Below are positions 35,074-43,782 of a stretch of DNA of 64,000 bases, in pieces (the stretch's first letter is position 1; the number at the start of each line of letters is the position of its first letter). Both the position numbers and the translations under genes were made by a program. This DNA is from Chloroflexota bacterium (lineage in GTDB: Bacteria > Chloroflexota > Chloroflexia > Chloroflexales > Herpetosiphonaceae). The notes beneath the pieces are model-generated. The model saw only the letters and a list, made by a program, of their open reading frames with translations, searched no databases and was not told the origin of the DNA. The stretch lies in the NCBI GenBank assembly GCA_020161265.1, contig JAIUOC010000002.1:558001-622000 (forward strand). The letters run 5' to 3'.

Positions 35074-35448
35074 CTACTCAGTAATTGTCTCGCCTGCTGC
35101 CGTCCAAGGCGGCTCGACGATACATAAAAACTCTAAGCGTTGTTCGCCATCGTTGCGCAACCATTGTGAGCAACGTGGCGGAATATAGTAATACGAGCCA
35201 GCCTCGATCGCATGGGCCTGACCATCAAGCACCATCGTTCCATGTCCAGCGATAATGTAGTATACCTCAGATTGTTCAAGCCAGTGATCGGTAGTACGAC
35301 AACCAACATCAACGTAGGCATGGGCTAAACTATAGCCAATGTGAACTTGCTGCTGAGCTGGATGCAACAATTCGCGCAAATGGCAACCATCGCCAGCCAC
35401 AAACTCGGCTTGATCGCGCAGATGCGCCAAAAAAACTCGGTCGCTCAT
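35074..35448 (-). CDS. Cupin-domain protein
   Basis: A 124-residue single cupin barrel. Motif 1 region is TTDHWLEQSEVYYIIAGHG with candidate metal ligands His and Glu, and the second part is IEAGSYYYIPPRCSQWLRN, where the usual His of motif 2 is replaced (PPRCSQWL), so metal binding may be incomplete. The start codon overlaps the livF stop (ATGA), so it is translationally coupled to the branched-chain amino acid ABC operon. Small cupins can be enzymes or sensors; the position suggests a role linked to the imported substrate, which is inference. Confidence 0.8.
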   Translation of the reverse strand: MSDRVFLAHLRDQAEFVAGDGCHLRELLHPAQQQVHIGYSLAHAYVDVGCRTTDHWLEQSEVYYIIAGHGTMVLDGQAHAIEAGSYYYIPPRCSQWLRNDGEQRLEFLCIVEPPWTAAGETITE

Positions 35449-36152
35449 TCCATCCCCAGGTAGGCCTTTTGCACATCTTCATCTTCGCGCAACGTTGCGG
35501 CATCGCCTGCCTTAACAATTGCCCCAGTTTGCAGCACATAGGCTCGATGGGCAATGCCTAACGCCATCAAAGCGTTTTGCTCAACCACCAAAATGGTTGT
35601 GCCTTGGCTGTTGATATTTTGAATAATTTCAAAAATCAGGTCAACCAACACTGGGGCTAACCCCATCGATGGTTCATCGAGCAACAGCAAGCGAGGCCGC
35701 GACATCAAAGCGCGGCCAATTGCCAACATTTGCTGCTCGCCACCAGAGAGCGTGCCGCCACGCTGAGCAACCCGCTCCTTCAAGCGTGGAAATAGCTCAA
35801 ACACCCGATCCATGTCGCTAGCAATTTCAGCTTTATCGTTGCGGGTGAATGCGCCCATTTCTAGGTTTTCGCGCACAGTAAGGTTGGCAAAAATCCGCCG
35901 ACCTTCAGGCGATTGCGAAATACCCTGCGAAACAATTTTATGGGCGGGCACACCATTGAGCGGCTTGCCTTCAAACAACACTTGGCCTGTGCGGGGCGGC
36001 GTAATGCCAGAGATTGTCCGCAAGGTTGTGCTTTTCCCAGCGCCATTCGAGCCAATTAGGGTCACAATCTCGCCTTGATTAATCTCCAGCGAAATGCCCT
36101 TGAGCGCATGAATGTTGCCGTAATAGGTATGTACATTTTGCAATTGCAACAT
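35445..36152 (-). CDS. livF: Branched-chain amino acid ABC transporter ATPase LivF
   Basis: A 235-residue ABC ATPase, the normal LivF length. Walker A is GSNGAGKST, the signature LSGGEQQMLAIGRAL and Walker B LLLLDEPSMGLAP, the SMGLAP being typical of LivF. It energises import through LivH/LivM together with LivG. The ATG at 36152 has AAGGA eight bases upstream. The longer open frame (to 36218) begins in a GGATGAA-type repeat and is rejected. It is separated from livG by 216 bases of repeat-rich sequence rather than tightly joined, so a second promoter there is possible. Confidence 0.95.
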   Translation of the reverse strand: MLQLQNVHTYYGNIHALKGISLEINQGEIVTLIGSNGAGKSTTLRTISGITPPRTGQVLFEGKPLNGVPAHKIVSQGISQSPEGRRIFANLTVRENLEMGAFTRNDKAEIASDMDRVFELFPRLKERVAQRGGTLSGGEQQMLAIGRALMSRPRLLLLDEPSMGLAPVLVDLIFEIIQNINSQGTTILVVEQNALMALGIAHRAYVLQTGAIVKAGDAATLREDEDVQKAYLGME

Positions 36153-36368
36153 CGCGAATGTCCTTATCATTAAAGGATGAAGGATGAGGGATGAAGGATG
36201 AAATACCCGATCATCCAATGCGATCCTTCTCTAGGCAACCATGAATGCTAGGCCACAGTGCTCGGGTCGTTGTCCAGAAGATTTGAATTATGCTAATCGA
36301 CGTAGCATTCTTCGCGCTCTTCGCGACTTCAAACCCGACCCCCGATCCCCAACAACCAATCCCCAGCC
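36153..36368. repeat. Repeat-containing gap inside the liv operon
   Basis: A GGATGAA-type block (36172-36201) and a TTCTTCGCGCTCTTCGCGA block (36309-36330) separate livG from livF. The other gaps in the operon are short, so this looks like insertion of reiterated sequence into an operon. No gene is present. Confidence 0.65.
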
Positions 36369-37184
36369 TTAGGCTTTATCAAACACCGGAGCGCCGCCGC
36401 CTTTGCCCTTGGCGGCATGACCTGTGCCAAGATAGGCCTCGACAACCTTGGGATCAGTTTGGACTTCGCGTGGCAAGCCTTCGGAAATTTTAATCCCGCG
36501 ATCAAGTACGGTCACCCGCTCGGAAATACCCATGACCACTTTCATATCGTGTTCGATCAGCAGTACCGTCAGATCGCGCTCATCACGCACCTGATAGATC
36601 AACTTGGTCAAGGCATCGGTTTCTTTGGGGTTCATGCCAGCGGTTGGCTCATCGAGCAACAACAGTTTGGGGTTAGTTGCCAAGGCCCGGGCCACTTCCA
36701 AACGGCGCTGATCGCCATACGGCAGATTTTTGGCCATTTCGTCGGCACTGTTACGGCCTAAACCGACATATTCAAGCAACTCAAAGGCTTTATGCCGTGC
36801 TTCTTTTTCCTCGGCTCGCATGCTGGGAGTACGGAAAAGCGTGCCCAACAAGCCAGTATGCATACGGCAATGCTGGCCAACCAAAACATTTTCAAGCGCC
36901 GTCATATGCGCAAACAAACGAATATTTTGGAAGGTTCGGCCAATCCCCAGCTTGGTTACTTCGCTAGGCTTTGTGCCGTTGATCCGCTGACCATCGAAAA
37001 TCATGTCGCCATCGCTGGGCGTGTACAAACCAGTAATCATATTGAAAAAGGTGGTTTTACCAGCACCGTTGGGGCCAATCAGCCCAACAATCGAACCTTT
37101 TTCAATCTCAAATGAAACATCGCTCACGGCGGTTAGGCCACCAAAACGCTTGGTAATGCCGCGAGCTAGCAGCAAAGGTGCCAT
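36369..37184 (-). CDS. livG: Branched-chain amino acid ABC transporter ATPase LivG
   Basis: A 271-residue ABC ATPase with Walker A GPNGAGKTTFF, the LivG-type region IGRTFQNIRLF, the signature-like LPYGDQRRLEVARAL and Walker B LLLLDEPTAGMNP, followed by VLLIEHDMKVVMGI. The signature carries YGDQ rather than SGGQ, as is usual for LivG. A Lys/Gly-rich tail ends the protein. AGGAG precedes the ATG and it starts nine bases after livM. It pairs with LivF to drive the importer. Confidence 0.95.
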   Translation of the reverse strand: MAPLLLARGITKRFGGLTAVSDVSFEIEKGSIVGLIGPNGAGKTTFFNMITGLYTPSDGDMIFDGQRINGTKPSEVTKLGIGRTFQNIRLFAHMTALENVLVGQHCRMHTGLLGTLFRTPSMRAEEKEARHKAFELLEYVGLGRNSADEMAKNLPYGDQRRLEVARALATNPKLLLLDEPTAGMNPKETDALTKLIYQVRDERDLTVLLIEHDMKVVMGISERVTVLDRGIKISEGLPREVQTDPKVVEAYLGTGHAAKGKGGGAPVFDKA

Positions 37185-37193
37185 GCAGGTCTC

Positions 37194-38945
37194 CTACGCC
37201 GCCAACGACGGATCAGCATCCGCCTCGGCTGCCACGCTATTGATATTGATCGGATCATCATCGGAATGTAATTCGGCTTTGCGACGCTCGTTAGGCAACA
37301 GGCCTTCCGGTCGAATCAGCATCATCACCACCAACACGATGCCAAACAACAATAAACGTTGTTGGGTCAGATCTTGTAGGGCGGAAACCCCGACCGTACT
37401 ACCACCGGTGGTGAGGGCTCTCTGGTCAGCAATATCGCGGAATAATTCGGCACCTTTGGGGATAAACATCTTATCAGCGCCCTGAATCAGCAGGCCACCG
37501 ACAATCACCCCGGCCATATTGCCCAAACCACCGAGAATCACCATACAGAGCAAGATGATTGAAACGCTAAAGTCGAATGAGCTTGGGAAAATTGCCCCGA
37601 TGAATGCGCCATAGAACGCACCACCAAAGCCTGAGAACATTGCCCCCATCGAGAAGGCGAGCAATTTGGTGCGTACCACATTGATGCCCATTGCATCGGC
37701 GGCTAATTCATCCTCGCGCATGGCCATCCAAGCGCGGCCTTGGCGTGAATCACGCAAGCGGTTGATGAAGAAAATCGCCAAGCCCATGATGATAATCAAC
37801 AGGTAATACCAAGGAATTTTGTTCGATGGCTCAAAATTGCCAATCAACGGCAAATTTGGCGGCGAGATTGGGTTAATCCCTTTATTACCACCAGTTAAGT
37901 CCATCTGTTCAATCCCAATTGGCAGGCCAAAGAAGCGCAAGGTCAAGGTTCCCGTGGGCGGGCCACCACCAAGGTTGCGGAAGAGAATCGGTACAATTTC
38001 GCCGAAACCAAGGGTCACAATCGCCAAATAGTCGCCCCTTAAGGGTAGTGTGGGCGCACCCAAGGCCAAACCAGCAATTGCCGCGACCGCCGCCGCCACC
38101 CAAATCACCAACCAAAAACTAATGTTGATGCCAAGGTGCGGCGATGAGAGCATAGCGGTGGTATAGGCACCAATTGCAAAGAAGGCTGCATAACCTAAGT
38201 CAAGCAAGCCTGCATAACCCACCACAATGTTCAAGCCCAAGGCCAACAGAATAAAGATATAAATTGGGATCAAGGCATCGAGCAAAAGCAAGTTGCCAGC
38301 GCGATCAATCAAGGGAATCAAGATCACCGGCAGGGCAATCACCGCTAACAGTGGGATATTAGGCCGCAACGGCAAAGCCCGTGCTGCACCCGCTGCCGCC
38401 CCCAATAATGCGCCCGTGATGGTACAAAAGACCAAGACAAACAGCAAAATCAGAATATCACTGGCTAAGCCCATCGCATGAGCTAAAATCACGGTTTCGG
38501 ATAAATGCTCGGCAAACTCGCTAGCATCAACCCCAGCGGCGGGAGCGATCACAAAGGCGGTTAAAAAGAGGGCAAGGGCCGTCCAAGCGCCAGCAATTGC
38601 GCCAGCCCCAGCGCCCAAAGCAGCTCCATCTTGGGGTGTTGCTTGTGGTTTGCGTTGAAATGCTAGCAAACCAGCGCCCAAACCACTGAGCATACCCGCA
38701 ATAATCGCCACACCTGGCTTATCGGGGCCATAGACAATTGTCATGACCGCGCCGAACAAACCAGCAATTAAGCCACCTTTAACCATATCGGGTAAGGGCG
38801 CACTATACAGCAAACAGAGCGCGGCAATGACCAGACCACCAATTATTGCCGAGCCAAGCGCAAGGTTCGGGTAATTCCATAAAAAGAATGTCCCGACTGC
38901 AAAGCCAATTCCACCAGTTATCAAATAGCGCTTTGTATTTGGCAT
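37194..38945 (-). CDS. livM: Branched-chain amino acid ABC permease LivM with long N-terminal extension
   Basis: A 583-residue membrane protein. The C-terminal two-thirds is a standard LivM permease: IFILLALGLNIVVGYAGLLDLGYAAFFAIGAYT, LRGDYLAIVTLGFGEIVPI, the EAA-like cytoplasmic loop GRAWMAMREDELAADAMGIN, and GGLGNMAGVIVGGLL. The first 225 or so residues are extra compared with a typical LivM (about 425 total) and hold several Gly/Ala-rich hydrophobic segments such as SAIIGGLVIAALCLLYS and GAALGAGAGAIAGAW. ATG at 38945 has GAGGA upstream. The stop is nine bases before livG. The role of the extension is unknown. Confidence 0.92.
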   Translation of the reverse strand: MPNTKRYLITGGIGFAVGTFFLWNYPNLALGSAIIGGLVIAALCLLYSAPLPDMVKGGLIAGLFGAVMTIVYGPDKPGVAIIAGMLSGLGAGLLAFQRKPQATPQDGAALGAGAGAIAGAWTALALFLTAFVIAPAAGVDASEFAEHLSETVILAHAMGLASDILILLFVLVFCTITGALLGAAAGAARALPLRPNIPLLAVIALPVILIPLIDRAGNLLLLDALIPIYIFILLALGLNIVVGYAGLLDLGYAAFFAIGAYTTAMLSSPHLGINISFWLVIWVAAAVAAIAGLALGAPTLPLRGDYLAIVTLGFGEIVPILFRNLGGGPPTGTLTLRFFGLPIGIEQMDLTGGNKGINPISPPNLPLIGNFEPSNKIPWYYLLIIIMGLAIFFINRLRDSRQGRAWMAMREDELAADAMGINVVRTKLLAFSMGAMFSGFGGAFYGAFIGAIFPSSFDFSVSIILLCMVILGGLGNMAGVIVGGLLIQGADKMFIPKGAELFRDIADQRALTTGGSTVGVSALQDLTQQRLLLFGIVLVVMMLIRPEGLLPNERRKAELHSDDDPININSVAAEADADPSLAA

Positions 38946-38958
38946 ACAATCCTCGTTT

Positions 38959-40125
38959 CTAGGCTTTTTGGCCACCTTCTTGTCCGAGCAAACCAGTTGG
39001 TCGGAAGAGCAAAATCAAGACAAGAATGGCGAAAATCACCGCATTCGACCAGCGTGCGCCAATATATTGATCGCTCAATGCAAGGATCAACCCAATCAGC
39101 AAACCACCCAAAGCCGAACCAAGGATATTGCCAATGCCACCAAGCACTGCCGCCGTAAACGAAAGCAAGCCAGCGGTAAAACCCATGGTAAATAAGGCAG
39201 TTCCGTTGTAGAGACCAACGATCATACCAGCAGCACCGCCCAACGCGCCACCAATAAGGAAGGTTACAGAGATGGTGCGGTCGGCGTTGATGCCCATCAA
39301 ACGTGCTGCATCACGGTCTTGAGCCGTTGCACGAATTGCTTTACCAAGTTTGGTAAAACGCACAAACGAATATAAGCCCGCGAGCAAGCCAAGACTTACA
39401 ACGACTACCAAGAGATCTTTATAACTAAAATTCAGCCCAGCAGGGATAAAAAAGACTTGTTCCTTTGGTAACAAGTCGGGAATGTTTTTCGGCGCAACTG
39501 ATTGGCTGCCCATGGCGGTGGAAACTCGTTCAAGGGCATCGGAACCAATGGCATCAGCCGCTTTGCCCCAAATCAGGCCATCGCCCAAGAAAATCCCAAC
39601 ATTCTGCAAGACAAACGACATGCCAATCGCTGAAATCAAGGGAGCCAAACGTGGGGCATTGCGCAATGGTCGATAGGCAAAGCGCTCAATCCCAGCATTC
39701 AAGAACGCTGTACAAAGCATCACTAAGCCCAAAATGGCAATTAACGAAAAGAAAATCGTTAAGCCTGAGCTGGTTTTGGGGTCTAAGCCAAATAAACTAA
39801 TAAAGATCAACGAAAGAAATGCCCCGATCATAAATAGATCACCGTGGGCAAAGTTGATCAACTCCAAAATCCCATAGACCAAGGTATAGCCTAATGCAAT
39901 CACTGCAATGTAGGTGCCTTTGGTCAAGCCAATGACGATCTGTTGCATGAGTTGACCTGTATCGCCAATCATCTCAAGCAAAATCGTTTGGTAAATGGGA
40001 ATGGCAAAGAATCCGAGGAAGATAATCAGGCCGACAAGTGTAAAAGCCCGTCGCTTGGTCAGAAATGGCTCACGTGGTACAAGCGGAGCCGACTGCGGCG
40101 ACGTTGGAGTTTGAGATGCTGCCAT
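38959..40125 (-). CDS. livH: Branched-chain amino acid ABC permease LivH
   Basis: A 388-residue permease with about nine hydrophobic segments. LivH marks are VIALGYTLVYGILELINFAHGDLFMIGAF, RFAYRPLRNAPRLAPLISAIG, the cytoplasmic loop GKAIRATAQDRDAARLMGIN and VLGGIGNILGSALGGLLIG. A 35-residue polar N-terminus and an extra soluble stretch (about 190-235) make it longer than E. coli LivH (308). It forms the channel with LivM. It follows livJ after a 105-base gap containing a strong hairpin, which likely sets lower expression than the binding protein. Confidence 0.94.
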   Translation of the reverse strand: MAASQTPTSPQSAPLVPREPFLTKRRAFTLVGLIIFLGFFAIPIYQTILLEMIGDTGQLMQQIVIGLTKGTYIAVIALGYTLVYGILELINFAHGDLFMIGAFLSLIFISLFGLDPKTSSGLTIFFSLIAILGLVMLCTAFLNAGIERFAYRPLRNAPRLAPLISAIGMSFVLQNVGIFLGDGLIWGKAADAIGSDALERVSTAMGSQSVAPKNIPDLLPKEQVFFIPAGLNFSYKDLLVVVVSLGLLAGLYSFVRFTKLGKAIRATAQDRDAARLMGINADRTISVTFLIGGALGGAAGMIVGLYNGTALFTMGFTAGLLSFTAAVLGGIGNILGSALGGLLIGLILALSDQYIGARWSNAVIFAILVLILLFRPTGLLGQEGGQKA

Positions 40126-40184
40126 AGCGCGTTATTCCTCTGTACCCAGCAAGGGGCTGGCAACGACACAATCCACACAGGGGA

Positions 40185-40213
40185 AAGGGACGATCAGCAA
40201 AGGATCGTCCCTT
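40185..40213 (-). terminator. Intercistronic hairpin between livJ and livH
   Basis: A perfect 11-bp stem, AAGGGACGATC (40185-40195) with GATCGTCCCTT (40203-40213), and 7-base loop just after the livJ stop. It is followed on the minus strand by TTTCCCC, a weak T-run. This arrangement fits a partial terminator or RNA 3'-protecting hairpin that favours binding-protein mRNA. Confidence 0.7.
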
Positions 40214-40230
40214 GGAAACGGTATCTAAGC

Positions 40231-41454
40231 TTACTTGAGGACTTGAACGAATTCGAACGCGCCACCCTTGATTTGTTGGCCGCTCATTTGGGTCAAGGTG
40301 GTGTCGCCGCTTGCGTCGAAGCCCCATTTGCCCAACACGCCATCAAAATCTTTGGTTGCGAAAACGTTCTTCAAGATGGTTTCGCGGTTGACGCTAGCAC
40401 ATGATTGGTTGATCGCAGCCAACGCTACGTTGGTTGATTCATAGCCGTAGACAGCGTAAGCTTCTGGCTCAGCGTTGAATTTGGTCTTGTAGGCGTTGTA
40501 CCATTCGGCACCTTTGCCTTCAAGCTTGGCTGGTGGAACGCCACCGAAGGTTGCATAAACGCCTTCAGCGTTATCAGCACCAGCAGCGTCGATAAAGGCT
40601 TGTTCGAAGATCCCGTCTGGACCCATGAACTTAACTTTATCAGCGGTCATGCCAGCAGCCCGCATGTCTTTGACCAATTGGCCTGCGTTGCTTTGGGTAA
40701 TGCCACCGAAGTAGATCATGTCGGGGTTGGTAGCAGCGATTTTCGACATCAACGCTTTGTAATCGCTAGCTTTGGCATCGATGCTATCGCGGCCTGCAAT
40801 CTTGATGCCATTCTTTTCAGCGGTAGCAGCAAATACGTCAGCAATGCCTTTGCCATACAACTCGGTATCATCCAAGATGTAGACATTGGTTACGCCCAAT
40901 TCTTTGGCCCAGTTGCCTGCGGCAGCACCTTGCAAGTCGTCGGCTGGCACCACGCGGGTGTAGTTGCGGGTACCTTTGGGATAGTAAACTGCTGGTTCGC
41001 CTTCAGCACCTTTGCCATCCTTAGTCAAGCCAGGGTAGGTGTTAGCAGGGCTGATCATCACAATTCCAGCATTGTTCAAGATCGGAATCGAGATCTTGGC
41101 AGCACCTGAGTTGAAGGTACCGATATAGACCATCACATCTTTGTTTGAAGCAGCAGCATTAGCGTTTTCGGCTTCTTTCGCTTCATCCCAAGCGCCTTTA
41201 GCTGCGGTTGCATCGTCAAGATCTTCATACTTGATCTCAACATTCCCATCGCACGCGGTGTATTTGGCTTCTTCTAAACGCATCTTGATGGCGTTTACAA
41301 TGGTATCTGTTTGTCCTTTTGAGGAACCGGTGCGGGGTAAGCTACTAACAATCGTGACGGTAGTTTTGGTTGTTCCACCAGTTTGGGTGCCACATGCGGC
41401 CAAAATCACCATGATCATGGTCAAGACGAGCGAGAATGAAAGGAAACGTTTCAT
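40231..41454 (-). CDS. livJ: Branched-chain amino acid ABC substrate-binding lipoprotein
   Basis: A 407-residue lipoprotein: signal MKRFLSFSLVLTMIMVILAAC with the lipobox Cys at about 21, then a Peripla_BP_6 (LivJ/LivK) fold with VTIVSSLPRTGSSKGQTDTI, NNAGIVMISPANTYPGLT, RVVPADDLQGAAAGNWA, VYILDDTELYGKG and AYAVYGYESTNVALAAI. It captures leucine-type amino acids (or related ligands) outside the membrane. AAGGAG lies 11 bases before the ATG. Transcription probably starts near 41641 from a near-consensus promoter, giving a leader of about 187 bases with a leucine-rich mini-ORF that overlaps the start codon. Confidence 0.94.
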   Translation of the reverse strand: MKRFLSFSLVLTMIMVILAACGTQTGGTTKTTVTIVSSLPRTGSSKGQTDTIVNAIKMRLEEAKYTACDGNVEIKYEDLDDATAAKGAWDEAKEAENANAAASNKDVMVYIGTFNSGAAKISIPILNNAGIVMISPANTYPGLTKDGKGAEGEPAVYYPKGTRNYTRVVPADDLQGAAAGNWAKELGVTNVYILDDTELYGKGIADVFAATAEKNGIKIAGRDSIDAKASDYKALMSKIAATNPDMIYFGGITQSNAGQLVKDMRAAGMTADKVKFMGPDGIFEQAFIDAAGADNAEGVYATFGGVPPAKLEGKGAEWYNAYKTKFNAEPEAYAVYGYESTNVALAAINQSCASVNRETILKNVFATKDFDGVLGKWGFDASGDTTLTQMSGQQIKGGAFEFVQVLK

Positions 41455-41519
41455 AATTCCAGTTGCTCCTTGTTTAAAAGCGAGGAAAGCCTAAAACTGG
41501 CTAGCCCAAAGCCATACAT
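41451..41519 (-). promoter_or_regulatory. Candidate leucine-rich leader ORF (22 codons) coupled to livJ
   Basis: An ATG at 41519 opens a 22-codon frame with six leucine codons, ending at a TGA that overlaps the livJ ATG (ATGA). Its start lies inside a hairpin (arms AAAAC/GTTTT and TGGCT/AGCCA, 41491-41523). A strong AAGGAGG (41542-41548) is 22 bases upstream of the ATG, which is too far for normal initiation, so translation is unproven. Leucine-responsive coupling is an inference. Confidence 0.35.
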
Positions 41520-41647
41520 GGTTTTAGTGATGAGGCAAAAACCTCCTTAAAAGCCACATTCAACTCAAAGGTGCAATCATTGAACGACGGCTACCTGCAA
41601 TGGTAGCGGGTTGGATTGGGAGAAAGTAGAGGGTCTTATAGGGCGGT

Positions 41648-41676
41648 AGTGTACACAACGACCATGGTTTTGTCAA
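41648..41676 (-). promoter_or_regulatory. Strong sigma-70-type promoter of the liv operon
   Basis: On the minus strand, consensus TTGACA (41671-41676) and TACACT (41648-41653) are separated by exactly 17 bases. The predicted transcript starts near 41641, about 187 bases upstream of livJ. Confidence 0.75.
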
Positions 41677-41689
41677 ACAATCAAGGTAG

Positions 41690-42036
41690 GACAATTTGGA
41701 GGGATGAGGGATGAAGGATGAAGGATGAAAGAGCATAATCCAGACGATTTAGGGGCTAGGGGTCAGGGGTCAGGAATTAACCCAGAGGCGCAGCGTTAAG
41801 CAGGATGAAGGATAAATTATGAGGGATGAAGAACCATAATCAAACAAATCTGTGCTCAGCTGTGGCTAAAGGTGCCTTCGCGTTCTTCGAGCCCTTGGTG
41901 GTTTCGGCCTTCGTGCGCTTCGTGTCCTTCGTGGATCAGAATAAACTGGCCATGATCCCTAATAACGAATCCCTTTTTGCCCTTTTTGCTTGTACAATAC
42001 CAAGTACCTGAGTCGCAGTGGACGAAAGGAGCAAAC
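41690..42036. repeat. Repeat-filled part of the gap between livJ and the GH99-like gene
   Basis: Of the 582-base gap, the livJ-proximal third is leader and promoter. The rest holds GGATGAA blocks (41699-41729, 41803-41829), a GGGGTCAGG block (41748-41772) and an extended CTTCGTG-type block (41877-41936) with about six 9-base units. The GH99-like gene's ribosome-binding site AAAGGAG is at the end. Confidence 0.7.
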
Positions 42037-43767
42037 ATGCGACGGATTGTGATCCTGCTGGGCTTGATTTTGAGCCTGATTCTCATCCCCTCGAATTCGC
42101 CCTCAACCAGTGCCGCCGAGCCTTCGCGTCCGGTTTTTGCCTACTACTATGGCTGGTGGGGCAGCCAAACCTGGTATCTCGACAAAATTCGCGACCGCCC
42201 GCTGGAACTCTACGAGAGCGACCGCGATAGCACCATGCTCAACCATATTCGCCAAGCCAAAAATGCTGGCATCGATGGTTTTATTTGTACTTGGCGCTAT
42301 ACATGTGCTCGCTTGCTGCAATTAGCCGAGCAAGAAGGCAATTTCAACGTAGTTTTCAGCGTTGATCCGGTAGCCGATGGTACGCTCAACTCAACTCAGG
42401 CAATTGTCGATAATATGCGTGAAATGGCTGGCCTCGCCAGCAGCAATGCCTATTGGCGCTGGGATGGCAAGCCAGTTTTCGTCTTCTGGAATGATACAAT
42501 TTTGCCTGGTGGCCGTGGCTCGCTCAGCGATTGGACTGATTTGCGCAGTCGGGTTGATCCCAATCGCAATCAATTTTGGCTTGGGGGCGGGGTCAACTTC
42601 AGCCTGCTCGATGTGTTCGATGCGATTCACTTTTTCGATATCACGTGGGAACGCAAGCAAGGCGATGCGATGATTTCATATAGCCGCAACTTGCGCGAAT
42701 ATAACAGCAGCCGCAATAGTAACAAACCATTTGTCGCGACTGTTATGCCTGGTTATGATGATTTGCTCTATCGCAACGGCCACTTCCGCGACCGCGAAAA
42801 CGGCAACTACTATCGCGCTGGCTGGGATACGGCGATCAATTATCAACCCAAGGCGATCATTTTAACGAGTTGGAATGAATGGTATGAAGGCAGCCAACTT
42901 GAGCCAAGCCAAGGTTATGGTAACTTATACCTCGATATTTCACGCGAAAAAATTAGTGCCTTCAAAAATAATGTGCCGCCAATTCCTGATGGCTTTGCCG
43001 ATGCCAACTTTGAAAAAACCTGGCAACGCACCGATAAGCCCGTCCAAGATGGCCGCACCAGCCGCTCATGGGTTTGGGGGCCAGCAATCGCCAAAGGCCA
43101 GTACGAGCCATATGGTGGTAGCACACGGCTCGTCCAATATTTCGATAAATCACGTATGGAAGTTAATAATCCCAATGGCGATCGCAACCAGCCATGGTTC
43201 GTCACCAATGGGTTATTGGTGGTCGAGATGATTCGCGGCCAAGTGCAGATTGGTGATAGCTCGTTTGAACAACGTATCCCAGCTGATGAAGCTTTGGGCG
43301 GCGATCCACGGGCAATTAACGATGTTGCACCGGGCTATAGCTCACTGCGCAATGTATTGACCAGCCAGCCCGATAAAACTGGCCAAACTATCAGCACTCA
43401 ACTCAAGCGCGATGCGACGACCAGTGGCATTACTGCACCAAGCGTTGTCACCAACGCCCATTATGTGAGCCAAACCCAACATAATATTCCCGATGTCTTC
43501 TGGAATTTTATGAACCAAACGGGCACGGTCTATGAAAATGGCCGCTTTGTCAACGATAAACAAGTCGTTGATTGGGTGTTTGCTTTCGGCTACCCACTGA
43601 GCGATGCCTACTGGATGCGGGCCAAACTTGGTGGCACTGAAACATGGATGTTAGTCCAAGCCTTTGAACGGCGGATCTTGACCTATACCCCAACCAATGC
43701 GCCTGCCTTTCAGGTTGAGATGGGCAATGTAGGCCAACACTATCGCCGCTGGCGCTACGGCAACTAG
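42037..43767 (+). CDS. Secreted GH99-like glycosidase with C-terminal Chloroflexota-type module
   Basis: A 576-residue exported protein: signal peptide MRRIVILLGLILSLILIPS, cleaved near STSAAEP. Residues 25-310 resemble the GH99/GH71-like TIM barrel (endo-mannosidase type): PVFAYYYGWWG, HIRQAKNAGIDGFICTW, KPVFVFWNDT and the late IILTSWNEWYEGSQLEPS, which carries candidate catalytic Glu residues. The remaining 260 residues form a separate domain (YFDKSRMEVNNPNGDR, WFVTNGLLVVEMIRGQVQIG, WMLVQAFERRILTYTP). I associate that domain with many secreted Chloroflexota proteins; its role is unknown. ATG at 42037 follows AAAGGAG. It likely attacks mannan- or glucan-type polymers outside the cell. Confidence 0.75.
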   Translation: MRRIVILLGLILSLILIPSNSPSTSAAEPSRPVFAYYYGWWGSQTWYLDKIRDRPLELYESDRDSTMLNHIRQAKNAGIDGFICTWRYTCARLLQLAEQEGNFNVVFSVDPVADGTLNSTQAIVDNMREMAGLASSNAYWRWDGKPVFVFWNDTILPGGRGSLSDWTDLRSRVDPNRNQFWLGGGVNFSLLDVFDAIHFFDITWERKQGDAMISYSRNLREYNSSRNSNKPFVATVMPGYDDLLYRNGHFRDRENGNYYRAGWDTAINYQPKAIILTSWNEWYEGSQLEPSQGYGNLYLDISREKISAFKNNVPPIPDGFADANFEKTWQRTDKPVQDGRTSRSWVWGPAIAKGQYEPYGGSTRLVQYFDKSRMEVNNPNGDRNQPWFVTNGLLVVEMIRGQVQIGDSSFEQRIPADEALGGDPRAINDVAPGYSSLRNVLTSQPDKTGQTISTQLKRDATTSGITAPSVVTNAHYVSQTQHNIPDVFWNFMNQTGTVYENGRFVNDKQVVDWVFAFGYPLSDAYWMRAKLGGTETWMLVQAFERRILTYTPTNAPAFQVEMGNVGQHYRRWRYGN

Positions 43768-43782
43768 TTTAAATTGATCAAC

